From: Epinephelus fuscoguttatus
Lineage: Eukaryota; Chordata; Actinopteri; Perciformes; Serranidae
Reading direction: 5' to 3'
NCBI RefSeq assembly: GCF_011397635.1
Contig: NC_064774.1
Span: forward strand, 1,674,520-1,738,519
Length of the DNA: 64,000 nucleotides
Every line of letters begins with the position of its first letter. Position 1 is the first letter of the stretch. The translations under genes and the position numbers were made by a program. The notes below the pieces were generated by a model that had not been told where the DNA came from, did no database searches, and saw only the letters and a list, made by a program, of their open reading frames with translations. Below are positions 12,601-22,495 of this stretch, one piece after another.

Positions 12601-15363
12601 CCATCTTGGCTCCAAAGAACAGCTGCTCCTCCGTCTTTGCTCCTGAGAAAACGTGGTCCGCCATCTTGGTCCCGGGAAGAAGCCTGTTCTCCATTTTGGT
12701 TCCAAAGAGAAGCTGGTTCTCCATCTTGGCTCCTGGAGGAAACTGGTCCTCCATCTTGACCCCAGAGAGGAACTTGTTGCTCATTTTGGCAGCAGAGAAC
12801 GGCCGCTCTGCAAGTTTTGCTTTAAAGAGAAGCTGGTCCTCCAGCTTGGCTCCAGATAGAAGCCGGTCCTCCAACTTGGCTCCGGAGGGGCCATGATCCT
12901 CCAGTTTCACTCTGAACTGAAACTTGTTGGCTCCAGAAACGACGCTGTCTGCAGTCTTAGAGCCAGGCTGGCAGCCTCCAGTGTAAAACGTGTCTTCTAT
13001 TTTAAGGCCATGGAGACACTGGTCGGCCATTTTGGCTCCAGGGTGCAGCTGCTCCGCCACCTGGTCTTCTGTTTTAATGCTGAAGAGGTGGTGGCTCGCC
13101 ATCTCAGGGGGAGGTGGGGTTATCTCTTTTGGGACTGCTCGATTGTGGATGAGGTCAGAGGCAACCAATGAGTCGACCTCCATGGGCTCTTCTTCTTCTT
13201 TGACCCTCACCACATGGCTGCTCACTTCCTGCCGCTCTGTGATTGGTGGAAAATCTGTCAGTGTGTTTATTCACCTGCTATCAGACATGTCGACTGTTAG
13301 AAACGTTTTCAGCTTCATATCATGATTGATTTTTCTTTGAATTTTGGGCTGTAGGGTGAACATATCAACAATCTGAAGACGTCACCTGGTGCTCTGGGAA
13401 CACGGTGATGGGCCTACTATTTTACTATCTTATAAACTAAACGATTAATCAATCACTACAACGAAGAATCAACAGATTAATCAATAGTGAAAATAACTGG
13501 TAGTTGCAGCGCCAGTTAGAAAATCACAACAGTTTGGTGGCCGAGCTTTAAATGCTGGCACAGTAATGACCTTTAACCTTCGGAACATATCAGAAAACAG
13601 CAGAAAAACTACTTTGAATGCAACATTGCTGAAGGAGTTTATCAAAGTGGACATTATAAATAAAATACTCCTGATAAAGTCTATTATAAAGTCAAACTAT
13701 GGGAAATGAAAAATTAACTGAGAAAGTGTTTTTGGTTAATCCAGCAATTTGTACATCTATTATATTTATTAAAAAAAATATATATATATATATATTGAAT
13801 CAAGGAACTGATTGCAGCGTGACCTGAAATGGCGGAAAACAACCAGAGATATTAAAGGAACAGCTTCCATATAACGCAATCATCACGTTACAGTATAAAC
13901 TGTACAAACTATCATCACTAATATTGTTTTAAATAAAGTTTGTTAAATCAGCTTGTTACCAAAAAGATGAGCATATTTGTTTAAATCAAATTAACCAATC
14001 TATCAAAATTAAAACATGTTTTCAGGTACATAGATAAATAGCTGAAAACGTCTGGTGAGGAGAGCTTGATGGACTGGAGTTATGATGGCGTATTAGGCCC
14101 ATTGTGGGTAATGGAAACAAACAAAGGATCCGGGGGAGGGGAGGAAATATGGAGAAAAAAAATCTGGGATTAAAGTCATAAATTTACGAGAAAAAAACTT
14201 TGACATTATCTGAGATTATAAAGTTATAGAGTCATAAATCTCTGACAAAAATATTGCACAAATTTCTGGAAAAAAACTTGAATTCTCTGAGATAATGAAG
14301 TCATACATTTTAGAGAAAAAAAACTCAGATGTTCTGTGAGTATAATGACCAAAAAAACCCCACAAATTTACAAAAAAAAAAAAAAATTTTCTTTGAGATT
14401 ATAAACTCATAAATTTAGGACAAAAATTGCACAAATTTCTGAAAAAAAAACCCAAACCCAACAACCTTGAATTCTCTGAGATTAAAGTCAAAAAGTTGAG
14501 AGAAAAAAACTTGGATATTCTCTGAAAATAAAGTGGTTAATTTACAAGAAAAAAATACAAGAACAAAAAAGTTTTTCTTTGAGATTACGAACTCATACAT
14601 TTATGACAGAAATTGCACAAATTTCTGAAAAAAATATTCTCCGAGATTAAAGTCAAAAAATTTGAGAGATAAAACTTGGATGTTCTCTGAAAATAAATTG
14701 GTTAATTTACAAGAAAAAATGCAAGTAGAAACTGATATTCTCTGAGATTATACACTCATAAATTTGGGACAACAAATTACAAAAATTTCTGGAAAAAAAA
14801 AAAAAAAAGAGATTAAAGTCAAAAATTTGAGAGAAAATTCTCAGATGTCCTCTTTGAGTACAGTGGTGAATTTACTAGAAAAAAAAAATCGAAATATATA
14901 TTAAAAAAAAATCTCTAAGAATATAAAGTCATACATTTACGGGGGAAATTAACCGGAATTCTGTGAAATTAAAGTCATACATTTTTGAGAGAAAAAAAAA
15001 ATGAAATTCTTGTTTTGTTTGTGAAAGAACCACATCGCTGCACTTTGCATTGGATCAACCTCATCACACCACAGACGCCACCGTGTGTTATTCCTGCCTC
15101 CAATGACCTAATCAAATTATTGAGAATATCCAAATTTTTTTTCTCGTAAATACACAAATTTAATCTTGGAAGTGTGCGTGTTTTCTCTGAGTGATACTCC
15201 CCTCCCCTGAGACTCTGTTGTACTGGACAAGAGCTGTGTGTCGTGTTTTAATTTTGAAGGACTTGCATTGAGGCTCACACCAGTCTGCGGCTCGCTGTGG
15301 GAGTGCTCTCAAAGTAAGTAAATATTTTTCATTCCCAGTAAACTGACCAAGAGTGCCACCAAC

Positions 15364-15408
<45 letters not shown>

Positions 15409-18400
15409 CTGTACCTGCCAGTTTCCTCAGCAGGTCTGAAGCCAGTGTGTCTGTGGCAGCGTTGCCATCAGGTGTGTGTGAGAGTGACGGTGGCTCGGGA
15501 CTCGCCCCAGGGCCGTCAGGTGACAGAGCGAGGCCGGGCTCGTCCTGCTGCCCACCGCGCACCTCCGGCAGAGCCTCACGCCTCTGAGGCTCCGCCTCCG
15601 CCTGCCTCCCAGGATGCAACTGGGCCTTCTGGGTCGCCTCTGAGGAGAGAGAAGAAGAAGAGTTAACTGTAAGCAGATTATAGCGGAGGTCACATTACAG
15701 CCTGATGACTGCTCTCAAATCAGTAGTGCAGTTCAGTACTTGAGTCAACGTATTTAGTTACTTTTCAACACTGGACACCTGCTATAACAGCCTCCTTTCT
15801 TCAGGGTTCAGGCTTTCTATCACATTTTGGAACATGCTGCAGGGATCTGCTCCCATTACGAGCATTAATGAGGTCCAACAACGAGTGATGAGGCTGACTT
15901 TAATCTCACATCAGAGTAAAGACAGCATTCACATCAACATCTGAGTCATAATACAACTGGGAAACCTTTTCTGAAAGCTCTGATATAAGTGACTCGGAGT
16001 TTAAAGTCAGTCGTTGAAGGTGATTAAATCCAACTTTAATTAATGTGGTGCTATATTTTCATGTCAAAGTATATCTGACCCTCACACATCTAACTCTGCA
16101 ATCAGGCGGAGTCTTGAGTTCATCAGTAATGTTGTAAACGAGGGAATCTTTCCCATCTCAGTCAGCCATCACACATGATGTGAAGGTGGCTGTTCCAGCT
16201 CATCCCAAACGTGTTGGTTGAGGTTGAGGTCAGGGCACCGTGTTGGGTCTTTCACATGCCAAACTGAGAAATCATTTCTTTATGCAGCAGGCTTTGTGCA
16301 TGTTGAAACAGAGTTTTCTTCAAACTGTTCCCATGAAGCACACGATTATCTCAGGATACTGTCAGACCTAGACTGGTCTCCTTTGGTCTGAATCAGGGAC
16401 TCATGTTGTCCCAAAGTTGTATAATTGACTAGAGTTGGTTCGTGTTCTCACGGCAGCATTTACGAGCGGACCAGATCAAATGCCTTGTGTGAGAAAGCTG
16501 CTCTTGATTGGTGAGAATTTCCATGTGGGAAAAATCCAGGAAGTAAAGCTAACGTTCAGATCCAGGTCAGAACGCGACCGCACCAGAGTTCATCTGTAAC
16601 CGGACTGAGACCACCGCTTCAAGAAGGTCTCTGTGATTGCGGTGTTCACGAACGAACCGCACACAGGGGGGAAAGCACCCTAAAATATGATTGTTGTAAC
16701 ATTAAAACATTGGTTCTCTTGTCAAAAAGCCAATGGGATGTTTCCATTGAATTTTGGATTACTGCGGAAAATAAGCTCTGCGGCGAACAAACGTTAATAA
16801 TACGTACACGTTTTGTTCAGCAAGATAATCCTCACAAATGAAGAAGGAGGAGAAGAAGATATACTTTATTAATCCCAGAGGGGGAAATAATATTTTTCCA
16901 CCCTGTTGTCGTATGCACACAATCCCAAAATACACACACATGCACAAACAGGACCTTGCATGTATTAAATGTAGAGACGTAAGGGTGGGGAGCTGCCTTG
17001 GACGGGTGCCTTGAGCAATACTGGGTCCAGTGCCTTACTCAAGGGCACCTTGGCAGTGCCCCTGAGGCGAGCTGGCACCTTCTCCAGCAACCAGTCCACG
17101 CTCCATGCTTGGTCCGTGTGGGGACTTGAGCCGGAAACCCTCTGGTTCCCAAGCCAGGTCCCTAAGGACTGAGCCACTGCCGTCCTAATGAACACCACTT
17201 TTATAATTTTTGAAGTGTAAATCAAATCGCAAGAAGTAAAAGGCTAACGTTAGACTATGAATGAACTACACCACTGTCACGACTTCAACGCCACAAGCAC
17301 AACGAGCCTGTAAAGCCATGTTGGGCGTAATGACGCTCTGTGGTCTCATTTAGCCATTTATTGTTAGCAACTGCCATGTAAGACACATATAAGCTTCAAA
17401 ACGTGAACAAAACGTTAAAGTCTTTTCAGCTTGTGTCAACCACAGACCTTATTTCAACCTATTGAAAGAACCCATTGATTTCAAAATGAGGGAACCAGAT
17501 GTACAAAATGCTGACTAATTTCCAGGTTTTAGGACTCTGTGCACCCACCATTCCATGGAGGTGCGTTCTATACAGAATGTCGAGGCGGAGTAACAGCGCA
17601 AATACAGATGTTTTTTTGTCGTTGTTGTTCATTTTCTTTTTGTTGTTATTTATTCCATCATTTGTGCCGGGAAACAAAAAAAATCTTCCTTATAAAAATA
17701 TGACTGAACTGTTCTAAAGTAATTAAGCCCTTTATTACTTGATCTTTGAATAAGCACAAATTCAGTCATTTAGAAAACAACCTTAATCATTACACTCTTT
17801 CACATGAAAAACATTTTCGGTGAAAAAAATACACGCTTCAAAAATCTTTTTATGCCTCCACGCTGGTGACAGCCGTAACCATGGGCATTAGCTAGGTTTT
17901 CAGGCTGTCTGTTCATCTGTCCCATTCTCGTGAACACGATATCTCACGAACACCTTGAGGGAACTTCTTCAAATTTGGCACAAAGGTCCACTTGGACTGA
18001 AGCATAAAATGACTAGAATTTGGTGGTTGAAGGTCAACGGTAAAGGTCAGTGTAACCTCACAAACACGTTTTGATCCATACCTCATAACTTGATTCGCTT
18101 ATTATGACAGACTTCTACACAGATGTCTAACAGAATAAAATGATGAAGTAATGACAGTTTATATCCAAAAGGTCAAAGGTCAACTTCACTGTGACATCAT
18201 CGTTTTCAGACATGGATGTAAAGTGTAAGAGACATACAACCACAAAGCAGTAATTCTGGTTTATAGGGTGTGTCCCTGACACGCCAGCAGTGAGTTTACT
18301 ATGAGCTTTTGTCCTTTTGTGTTTTGACTCATTTTCTATTGTCCCTGTGACAACAAGACACCACAAGTCCGGAGCCCTGCTTTTTAGCCTTTGCAAAAGT

Positions 18401-21400
18401 GACGTGACGCAATAGAAAAACATCGGCCAAAGCCACCTGTGAATGTCATCCTATTTGCCAACAGGCCGATGGCAAGCAACAAGGCAAATATCGCCCGATG
18501 AGCAGCTGATAAATTACTGCATCCCTTTTTCTTATGCTACCACATTGTCATACTGCTTATCACTAATGCAGTACAAGTTGGATTTAGTGCTGTGACCCCT
18601 TCACCAACAACCCCGTCTCACTCTGAAGGCATCAAAATCTGGCACCTGGGCAGTGACTTGCGGCGTCAGAACAACAAAACCAACCAACAAAAAGGCGTCC
18701 TTTAACGTCAGCATGATACCCGGCGCATTGCCGTTATAGTTTAAACAGCGCTCGGCGTCAGGGGGAAACGTGGCTGGACAAAAACAAAAGTTAAGGCAGC
18801 TAAAGTTAGGGATTGGTGGTGGATGGGTCCAACAAACACCAACCTTCACTCGAGGGCGGTTAAATTTAAAACTGTACAGACCTTTTTAATACCACTTTAA
18901 ATGAAATTTAAAACCAAACTTGCGATGGAAATACGCGCCAAGAGGGAAATAATACTCTTTCCAAGCACACACATTTATGTCAGTTCAAAATGAACAGTAA
19001 AAATGACCCTGACGATATCTCTGCATGTGCGATTCCACCGCCCTGATTCCCATTTTACCACGTTTCAAACACCTTCGACAAACGGCGCAGTTTGCTTTGT
19101 AAATATGTCCGAGCTTTTGCATTTTCCCATTTTTTATAGCTTGCAAGGTCCTAGTTTGACGATGCAGACTCATTACTTGATCTAATTGTGTTGAGGGGGC
19201 AAAAATAGGGGCATGGTGAACATACAGGTGTGGTGCTGAAGTCTGGTACCCCAACAAATGGTGTTTCCCTCCTGTTAAAATTATGTTTCCTAAAGCACAA
19301 ACACTAAACATGATATCATTTTCTGTAACCGCTTATCCTGTTGGGGGTCGCTGAGGGCTATCAGGGGGGTTCACCCTGCACAGGTCACCAGACTATCACA
19401 GGGCTGACACACAGAGACAGACAACCATTCACACTCACATTCACACCTACGGACAGTTTAGAGTCACCAATTAACCTGCATGTCTTTGGACTGTGGGAGG
19501 AAGCTGGAGCACCTGGAGGAAACCCACGCTGACACGGGGAGAACATGCAAACTCCACACAGAAGGGCTCCCACACCCTGGGTTCAAACCAGGAACCCTCT
19601 TGCTGTGAGGCGACAGTGCTAACCATCGCCCCTGATTCAGGGCCTGTTATTAGTAAATGTATATTTAAGACTTTTTTAAAACCCGCGTCCACTCTGATGA
19701 AATCAAACTCGTACATCGGACCAGACCAGAAAAACAGGAACTCTAATTATCTGGTTAATTCATGAAATGTTCAGTCCTTAAAATGTCAGAATATGAGTGA
19801 ATTACCACGTCTGAGAAGACGACAACACGTCATATTTTTCCTGGATCAGTGACTTAAATTATTAATCAATTATCAAAATTGTGATTGATTAATTTTCTGT
19901 CTATTTACTGATTAATTAATGAACTGCAGTGTGTATGCAGGAGTAAATGTATTTGTGTACATGTCTCTGTGTGTAAGCATGTGTCCGTGAATATAGTGTG
20001 TGTGTGTGTGTGTGTGTGTGTGCATGTTACCTGACAGCCTGATGAGGAGGTCGGACGCCATCTTGGTGCTGACATCAGGGCTGAAGAGAGAGGTGGCTGC
20101 TGGGAAGGGACTCGAACCCGTGGCGTGTGCATCCGGTGTGTGTTCGGCGCGCATGTCAGGCACGCTCAGCGAGCGAGCATCATCGCTGGTGTGTGTCTTT
20201 GTGTGTGTGTTTGCAGGGTGTGTGTGTCGTTTGGCTGCATCAGAGGGAGGCTGCAACACACTCGACCCACGCTTCATTTTCCGGTGTGTGTGTGTGTGTG
20301 TTTGTGTGTGTGTTTGTAAAAAAGAAAAAAAAAGAGAGGGAGTCAAAACTCAGAAGAGAGGAGGGCAAGAGAGAAGGAAGAGGAGGAAGAAGAGGAGGAG
20401 GAAGGCAGCGTTGCTAAAATAAGACGACTGTGTTTTTGAACATATGGAAGTGAGGAGAGCATGATAGAGAAGAGAAGGAGAGATCGAGGTAGAGGAGGAA
20501 CCGGAGACAGAGAGGAAAAAACGAGGGAGGTTTCTCTGTTGCTGGCTCTCATTGACCTGAAAGAGAGAGAAAGAGACGGATGGAGGGAGGAGGTGAAAGA
20601 GGGGAGAGGGAGGAGAGGAGATGGATTGAGTGAGGAGGAGGAGGAGGAGAGAGACAGCAGGGATGAAGGACGAAAGAGGACAGAGGAGAATAGAGACATA
20701 GAGATAAAGGGAGGAAGGGATGGAGAGGAGGAGAAGAAAAGGAATATGAACAAAGTGAATCTGTGAATGAATAAATTATTGAATGGATAAGGCCCAATAA
20801 TAAGGGGATAAATCATTCCTGTTATCGCCATGGCAACGGACCCCGCTGTGTCGTCTCCTGCCCTGACCTTCCCTCCGACAAACAATCATCAGTTATGATC
20901 AATAATCATCAATAAGCACTTCCACCTGCCACCAGCTGTTACAGTCCTGATCCCTTATTTGCCCTTACAGCCAAATATAATAGTTCGAGGCCATCCTGTG
21001 TAATAAAATAAAATAAATATAATTTAAATGTAAAAAAAATAAATAAATCCTACTGTGGTACTGCATAAAAATAACAGACACCTACATAGTAAACAAAAGG
21101 CAAATAATAAAATTATTTATGTATACTTTATGTTTTCAATGAAGCAGGTTGAGATTATAGAAAACAAAAGAAAAATTAAATTAAATTAAATATGTATTCT
21201 GATTCTTATCCATGAATTTAAACATTTAAGCTTTGTATTGTTGCACTGGGACAATAAAATATTCAGACAAAAAGAAAAAAAAATCATTCAAATTAAAATA
21301 AAATAGTTTTAAAATAAAATCTTTATCACAAAAAAATAAAAAATAAAAATGGCAACAAATAAAAAATTAAAATATACTTGATAAAGCCTCCAATTCATCA

Positions 21401-22495
21401 AAAAAATAAAAACTATTCAATCAGACAAAATAAATAACTAAAAATTATTTTTCAAAGTAAAATAAAATATGTAAGTATCAAAATAAATTCCTTTCACAAA
21501 AAAATAAAATTAAAATATCTTAAATTAAGCCTCAAATTCATCAAAAAAAATCAGACAAAAAGAAAAATATAAAAAAATTAAAATTATCATTCAAATTAAA
21601 ATAAAATAAAATATGTAAGTATTAAAATAAACTCTTCTCACAAATTAAATAAAAATGGCAATAAAATAAAATATATTTAATAAAGTCGAAAATAAAACGA
21701 AAAATATAAAAAATATTTAATTATAAAAAAATAACTTTTATTTATTTACTTTTGAAAAATAAAACTCAAAAATAAAACAACTATAAATGAAAAGATTTAA
21801 CGTTACCGACAGCCCGTTCATCGCCTCGGTTCACTCACTAACGTTACCCTCGTCGACCCCGTTTCGTTCAGCCTCCTGCCTCCGTCTCTAGGCGACACAG
21901 TACGGGCTGCCGCCACCGCATCCGCATCCGCCAGGGGAGCGAAAATGACCGGGCACCAGTTTTCTCCATAACCCCCTCCCCTCCTCCCCTCGGTGTCGGT
22001 CGGTCGGTGTCAAAACCCCCGGAGCCCCGCCGTTAGCTAGTTATCTCTCCCTCCCCCTGCAACATGGCTGAACGGCACTCAGACTCGCCGACACACCGAG
22101 TCAGAAAGTCATTTCCCGGTATGGGATGGCGGGAGACTATCACCTACCGCTCAACCGCCAATTTAGACGTTTTTCACGGATTTTTTTGCGGTTACCGGGA
22201 ACGAGGGCAGGTGTCAAGAGCCCAGCCGTTACCCCCACCTCCTTGCCCCCCCCTCCTCCCTCCCTCTCCTCTCGGTCTCCTGCAACATGGCTGAACGGTA
22301 ACCCGACCTCACAAGACCTCAAAAGTCATTTTCACGGGTCAGCTAGCATCGATAACCGGCCACCGCGAGCACCAACCCGCCCCGGGACTGACAGGTCTCT
22401 CACGGCTCATCTTTTCCTCCGTGACTTACCGGTACCGGGAGGGCAGGTGGTGGCGGCGGCGGCGGAGGTGGTGGTGGTGGTGCAGTCCGGGGCAT
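1433..22495 (-). CDS. znf827-like: ZNF827-like C2H2 zinc-finger protein, whole gene (7 coding exons)
   Basis: Exons, in transcript order: 22495-22430, 20271-20031, 15639-15415, 13236-12523, 5858-5804, 4771-4577, 2093-1433. All junctions keep phase, giving 2157 nt and 718 aa. Seen directly: a polyproline N-terminus; three motifs of type ASDLLxxLS/LA near exon ends; 'VKEEEEPMEVD'; a ten-residue repeat array; then five C2H2 fingers. The order of ASDLL motifs, EEPMEVD and a finger beginning CHVCGFET matches what I recall of ZNF827, a nuclear zinc-finger protein known to recruit the NuRD complex. Odd points: the N-terminal finger triplet and the MPRRKQ-type start of that family are not found, the finger pair ZNF827 carries just before CHVCGFET was not found, and the last exon ends in poly-serine. 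It could be a diverged paralogue rather than the true orthologue. Confidence is high for exons 3-7, moderate for the first two. Confidence 0.82.
2139..2258. repeat. Two (CA)n microsatellites
   Basis: Pure ac/ca runs at about 2139-2174 and 2222-2258, separated by unique sequence. They lie in the last intron of the zinc-finger gene, 45-165 bases upstream of the exon 7 acceptor. On the transcript strand they read as UG repeats. Confidence 0.95.
2400..4380. repeat. Degenerate AT-rich tandem array ('aaagtcataa...attttgag' units)
   Basis: For about 2 kb the plus strand repeats loose units of roughly 25-40 bases containing 'aaagtcat', 'taatattttgag' and 'gaataaagt'. Copies are heavily diverged and period length varies. 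It fills most of the last intron of the zinc-finger gene. No coding potential is visible; the 90-aa frame near 3638-3910 is an artefact of A/T composition. Confidence 0.85.
4524..4561. repeat. (CG)n(CA)n microsatellite
   Basis: An alternating cg run passes into a ca run. It begins about 16 bases inside the intron after the exon 6 donor, reading UG repeats on the transcript strand. Confidence 0.95.
4577..4771 (-). CDS. znf827-like: znf827-like exon 6: two C2H2 fingers
   Basis: The acceptor ends CCCCTCCAG before 4771. The donor after 4577 is CAG|GTGGGC, a weaker but valid site. The exon is 195 nt; one leading base completes Arg and two trailing bases begin the next Arg. It encodes RCHVCGFETD...H-x3-H followed by CCVCDHSTNQEAEMRAH...H. 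The CHVCGFET finger followed by a CxxC finger with 'EEAE/QEAE' is the clearest link to ZNF827. An upstream ATG in the flanking intron gives a longer frame but no splice logic supports using it. Confidence 0.9.
4772..5803. other. Intron with a palindromic MITE-like stretch near 5500-5720
   Basis: Intron between exons 5 and 6 of the zinc-finger gene. From about 5500 'gtttccagcaaacactttca' opens a segment whose far end near 5700 reads 'ctggttggtggaaaaggaaa', roughly its reverse complement. Related wording ('gtttccaccaaacactttcg') recurs near 61555. This suggests a small non-autonomous DNA transposon family. No gene is visible. Confidence 0.5.
5804..5858 (-). CDS. znf827-like: znf827-like exon 5: 55-nt linker microexon
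   Basis: A strong acceptor (TTTTGTTCTTACAG) precedes 5858 and a good donor (CTACAG|GTAACA) follows 5804. The phase is 2-17 codons-2, exactly bridging exon 4 (one base left over) and exon 6 (one base needed). The translated end, GCPYFY followed by RCHVCGFET, parallels the PYYY-S-CHVCGFET junction I recall from ZNF827. That match in an exon this short is the main reason to trust it. Confidence 0.85.
5859..12522. other. Long intron with interspersed repeats, no coding exon recognised
   Basis: The intron holds dispersed repeats: 6540-6680 and 9945-10060 are two direct copies of one family ('gttacattt' and 'tttctaaagtg' in common order). About 7130-7490 is rich in 'gacgcgaatgaagcga'-type words typical of small Harbinger-like elements. 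About 8500-8675 is an inverted copy of 31990-32150. About 10520-11090 is a possible MITE starting 'gcccgtttccaccgcaggaa' with 'gttcctgtaaagttcctgcc' near its other end. Microsatellites are listed separately. A zinc-finger pair expected here from ZNF827 was not found, but a short exon could have been missed. Confidence 0.55.
9470..9650. repeat. (GT)n at 9470-9494 and (CA)n at 9595-9650
   Basis: Two pure dinucleotide runs of opposite strand sense lie about 100 bases apart, so the transcript could fold them onto each other. The open frames around them (CVCVCV or HTHTHT) are artefacts. Confidence 0.95.
12523..13236 (-). CDS. znf827-like: znf827-like exon 4: KEEEEPMEVD motif and ten-residue K-x-E repeat array
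   Basis: The acceptor ACCAATCACAG precedes 13236; the donor CTCAG|GTAAAG follows 12523. The exon is 714 nt, phase 1 at both ends. It starts with VKEEEEPMEVD, matching the KEEPMEVD of ZNF827, and ends with LWQDMSVNLASTLLHQLS, matching a 'SQDISVKMASELLFQLS' type block. Between them, about 12590-12892 encodes ten consecutive ten-residue units of consensus GAKMEDQLLF, with looser units before that. Eleven K-x-E tetrads are present; five have a V, I or L before the lysine (VKEE, IKTE, LKIE, VKLE, VKME), the classic SUMO acceptor consensus. The repeat is in frame and uninterrupted, so it is probably translated. Whether it is modified is inference. Confidence 0.88.
13237..15414. repeat. Intron with degenerate AT-rich array (14150-15000)
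   Basis: From about 14150 to 15000 loose units such as 'ttctctgagattaaagtcat' followed by 'aaatttgagagaaaaaa' repeat with variable spacing. The words resemble those in the 2.4-4.4 kb array. The 13.24-14.15 kb part is ordinary AT-rich intron; a short (TA)n lies near 13780-13795. Confidence 0.8.
15364..15407. repeat. (CA)n microsatellite beside exon 3 donor
   Basis: A pure ca run of about 44 bases starts only seven bases inside the intron after the exon 3 donor. It reads as UG repeats on the transcript strand. Confidence 0.95.
15415..15639 (-). CDS. znf827-like: znf827-like exon 3
   Basis: An excellent acceptor (TTCTTCTCTCTCCTCAG) precedes 15639 and a donor CTGGCAG|GTACAG follows 15415. The exon is 225 nt, phase 1 at both ends. 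It encodes a polar linker rich in R, E, P and Q, ending TDTLASDLLRKLA. The final ASDLLRKLA is the second of three repeated motifs that each sit at an exon end, and every junction after it restores a Glu codon. This exon-per-motif pattern is how I recall the middle of ZNF827 being arranged. Confidence 0.85.
16855..17190 (-). mobile_element. tRNA-derived SINE with a LINE-like 3' tail
   Basis: Read on minus, the element starts near 17190 with a box-A-like 'GTGGCTCAGTCCTTAGGG', followed by a box-B-like 'GGTTTCCGGCTCAAGTCC'. Those are the internal RNA polymerase III promoter elements of a tRNA-derived SINE. The body includes 'GTGCCCTTGAGTAAGGCAC'. The 3' end reads 'CTCTGGGATTAATAAAGTAT', a LINE-type tail also found near 39853-39895 and 58795-58830. 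The open frame over it is not a gene. Confidence 0.75.
18601..18850 (-). repeat. Interspersed repeat, inverted copy of 95-345
   Basis: Reverse-complementing this stretch reproduces the landmarks of 95-345 ('ttggtgtttgttggacccat', 'gacgccgcaagtcactgccc') in the same order, with moderate divergence. It lies in an intron of the zinc-finger gene. Confidence 0.7.
19320..19630 (+). repeat. Widespread teleost interspersed repeat
   Basis: Contains 'catgtctttggactgtggga', 'gaacatgcaaactccacaca' and 'gtgaggcgacagtgctaacc', a combination I recognise as a very common dispersed fish repeat. I do not assign a family. Overlapping open frames are chance. Confidence 0.65.
19996..20022. repeat. (GT)n microsatellite next to exon 2 donor
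   Basis: A gt run begins eight bases inside the intron after exon 2. On the transcript strand it is a CA repeat. Confidence 0.95.
20031..20271 (-). CDS. znf827-like: znf827-like exon 2
   Basis: The donor CTGTCAG|GTAACA follows 20031. The start is set at 20271 because upstream on the transcript strand there is a long T-rich tract and then no AG until ATGAAG. That gives phase 0, matching the end of exon 1. The exon encodes a polar region ending TSLFSPDVSTKMASDLLIRLS, close to the 'SALFSQDISVKMASDFLMKLS' block I recall in ZNF827. A downstream TTGCAG also gives phase 0, and the ATG at 20277-20275 could be an alternative start, so the 5' end is the weaker boundary. Confidence 0.75.
20283..20318. 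repeat. Interrupted (GT)n tract upstream of exon 2 acceptor
   Basis: Two gt runs separated by 'ttt' lie just upstream, on the transcript strand, of the exon 2 acceptor. They read as CA repeats in the RNA, so exon 2 is flanked on both sides by CA tracts. Confidence 0.9.
20320..21800. repeat. Intron: GA-rich tract, then A/T-rich degenerate sequence
   Basis: About 20330-20760 is purine-rich ('gaggaggaggagagaga'). About 21000-21790 is dominated by 'aaataaaat', 'aaaaataaaa' and related words. Long frames on either strand are compositional artefacts. No exon is visible between exons 1 and 2. Confidence 0.8.

Larger units (their letters stand above)
15640..20030. other. Intron rich in interspersed repeats
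   Basis: Apart from the SINE and repeat entries given separately, this intron shows several teleost-type dispersed repeats: about 16150-16360 (words such as 'ctgttccagctcatcccaaa'), about 16375-16670 (a possible MITE with related wording at both ends), and about 17860-18200 (words such as 'ggtcaaaggtcaacttcact'). Families are not named. No further exon with good splice sites and open phase was recognised. Confidence 0.5.

Noticed and set aside
20343..20885. 180-aa minus Ser/Leu/Pro-rich frame and the plus E/R-rich frames opposite it
   Set aside because: Translation of a GA-rich low-complexity tract, no motif and no splice fit with the zinc-finger gene.
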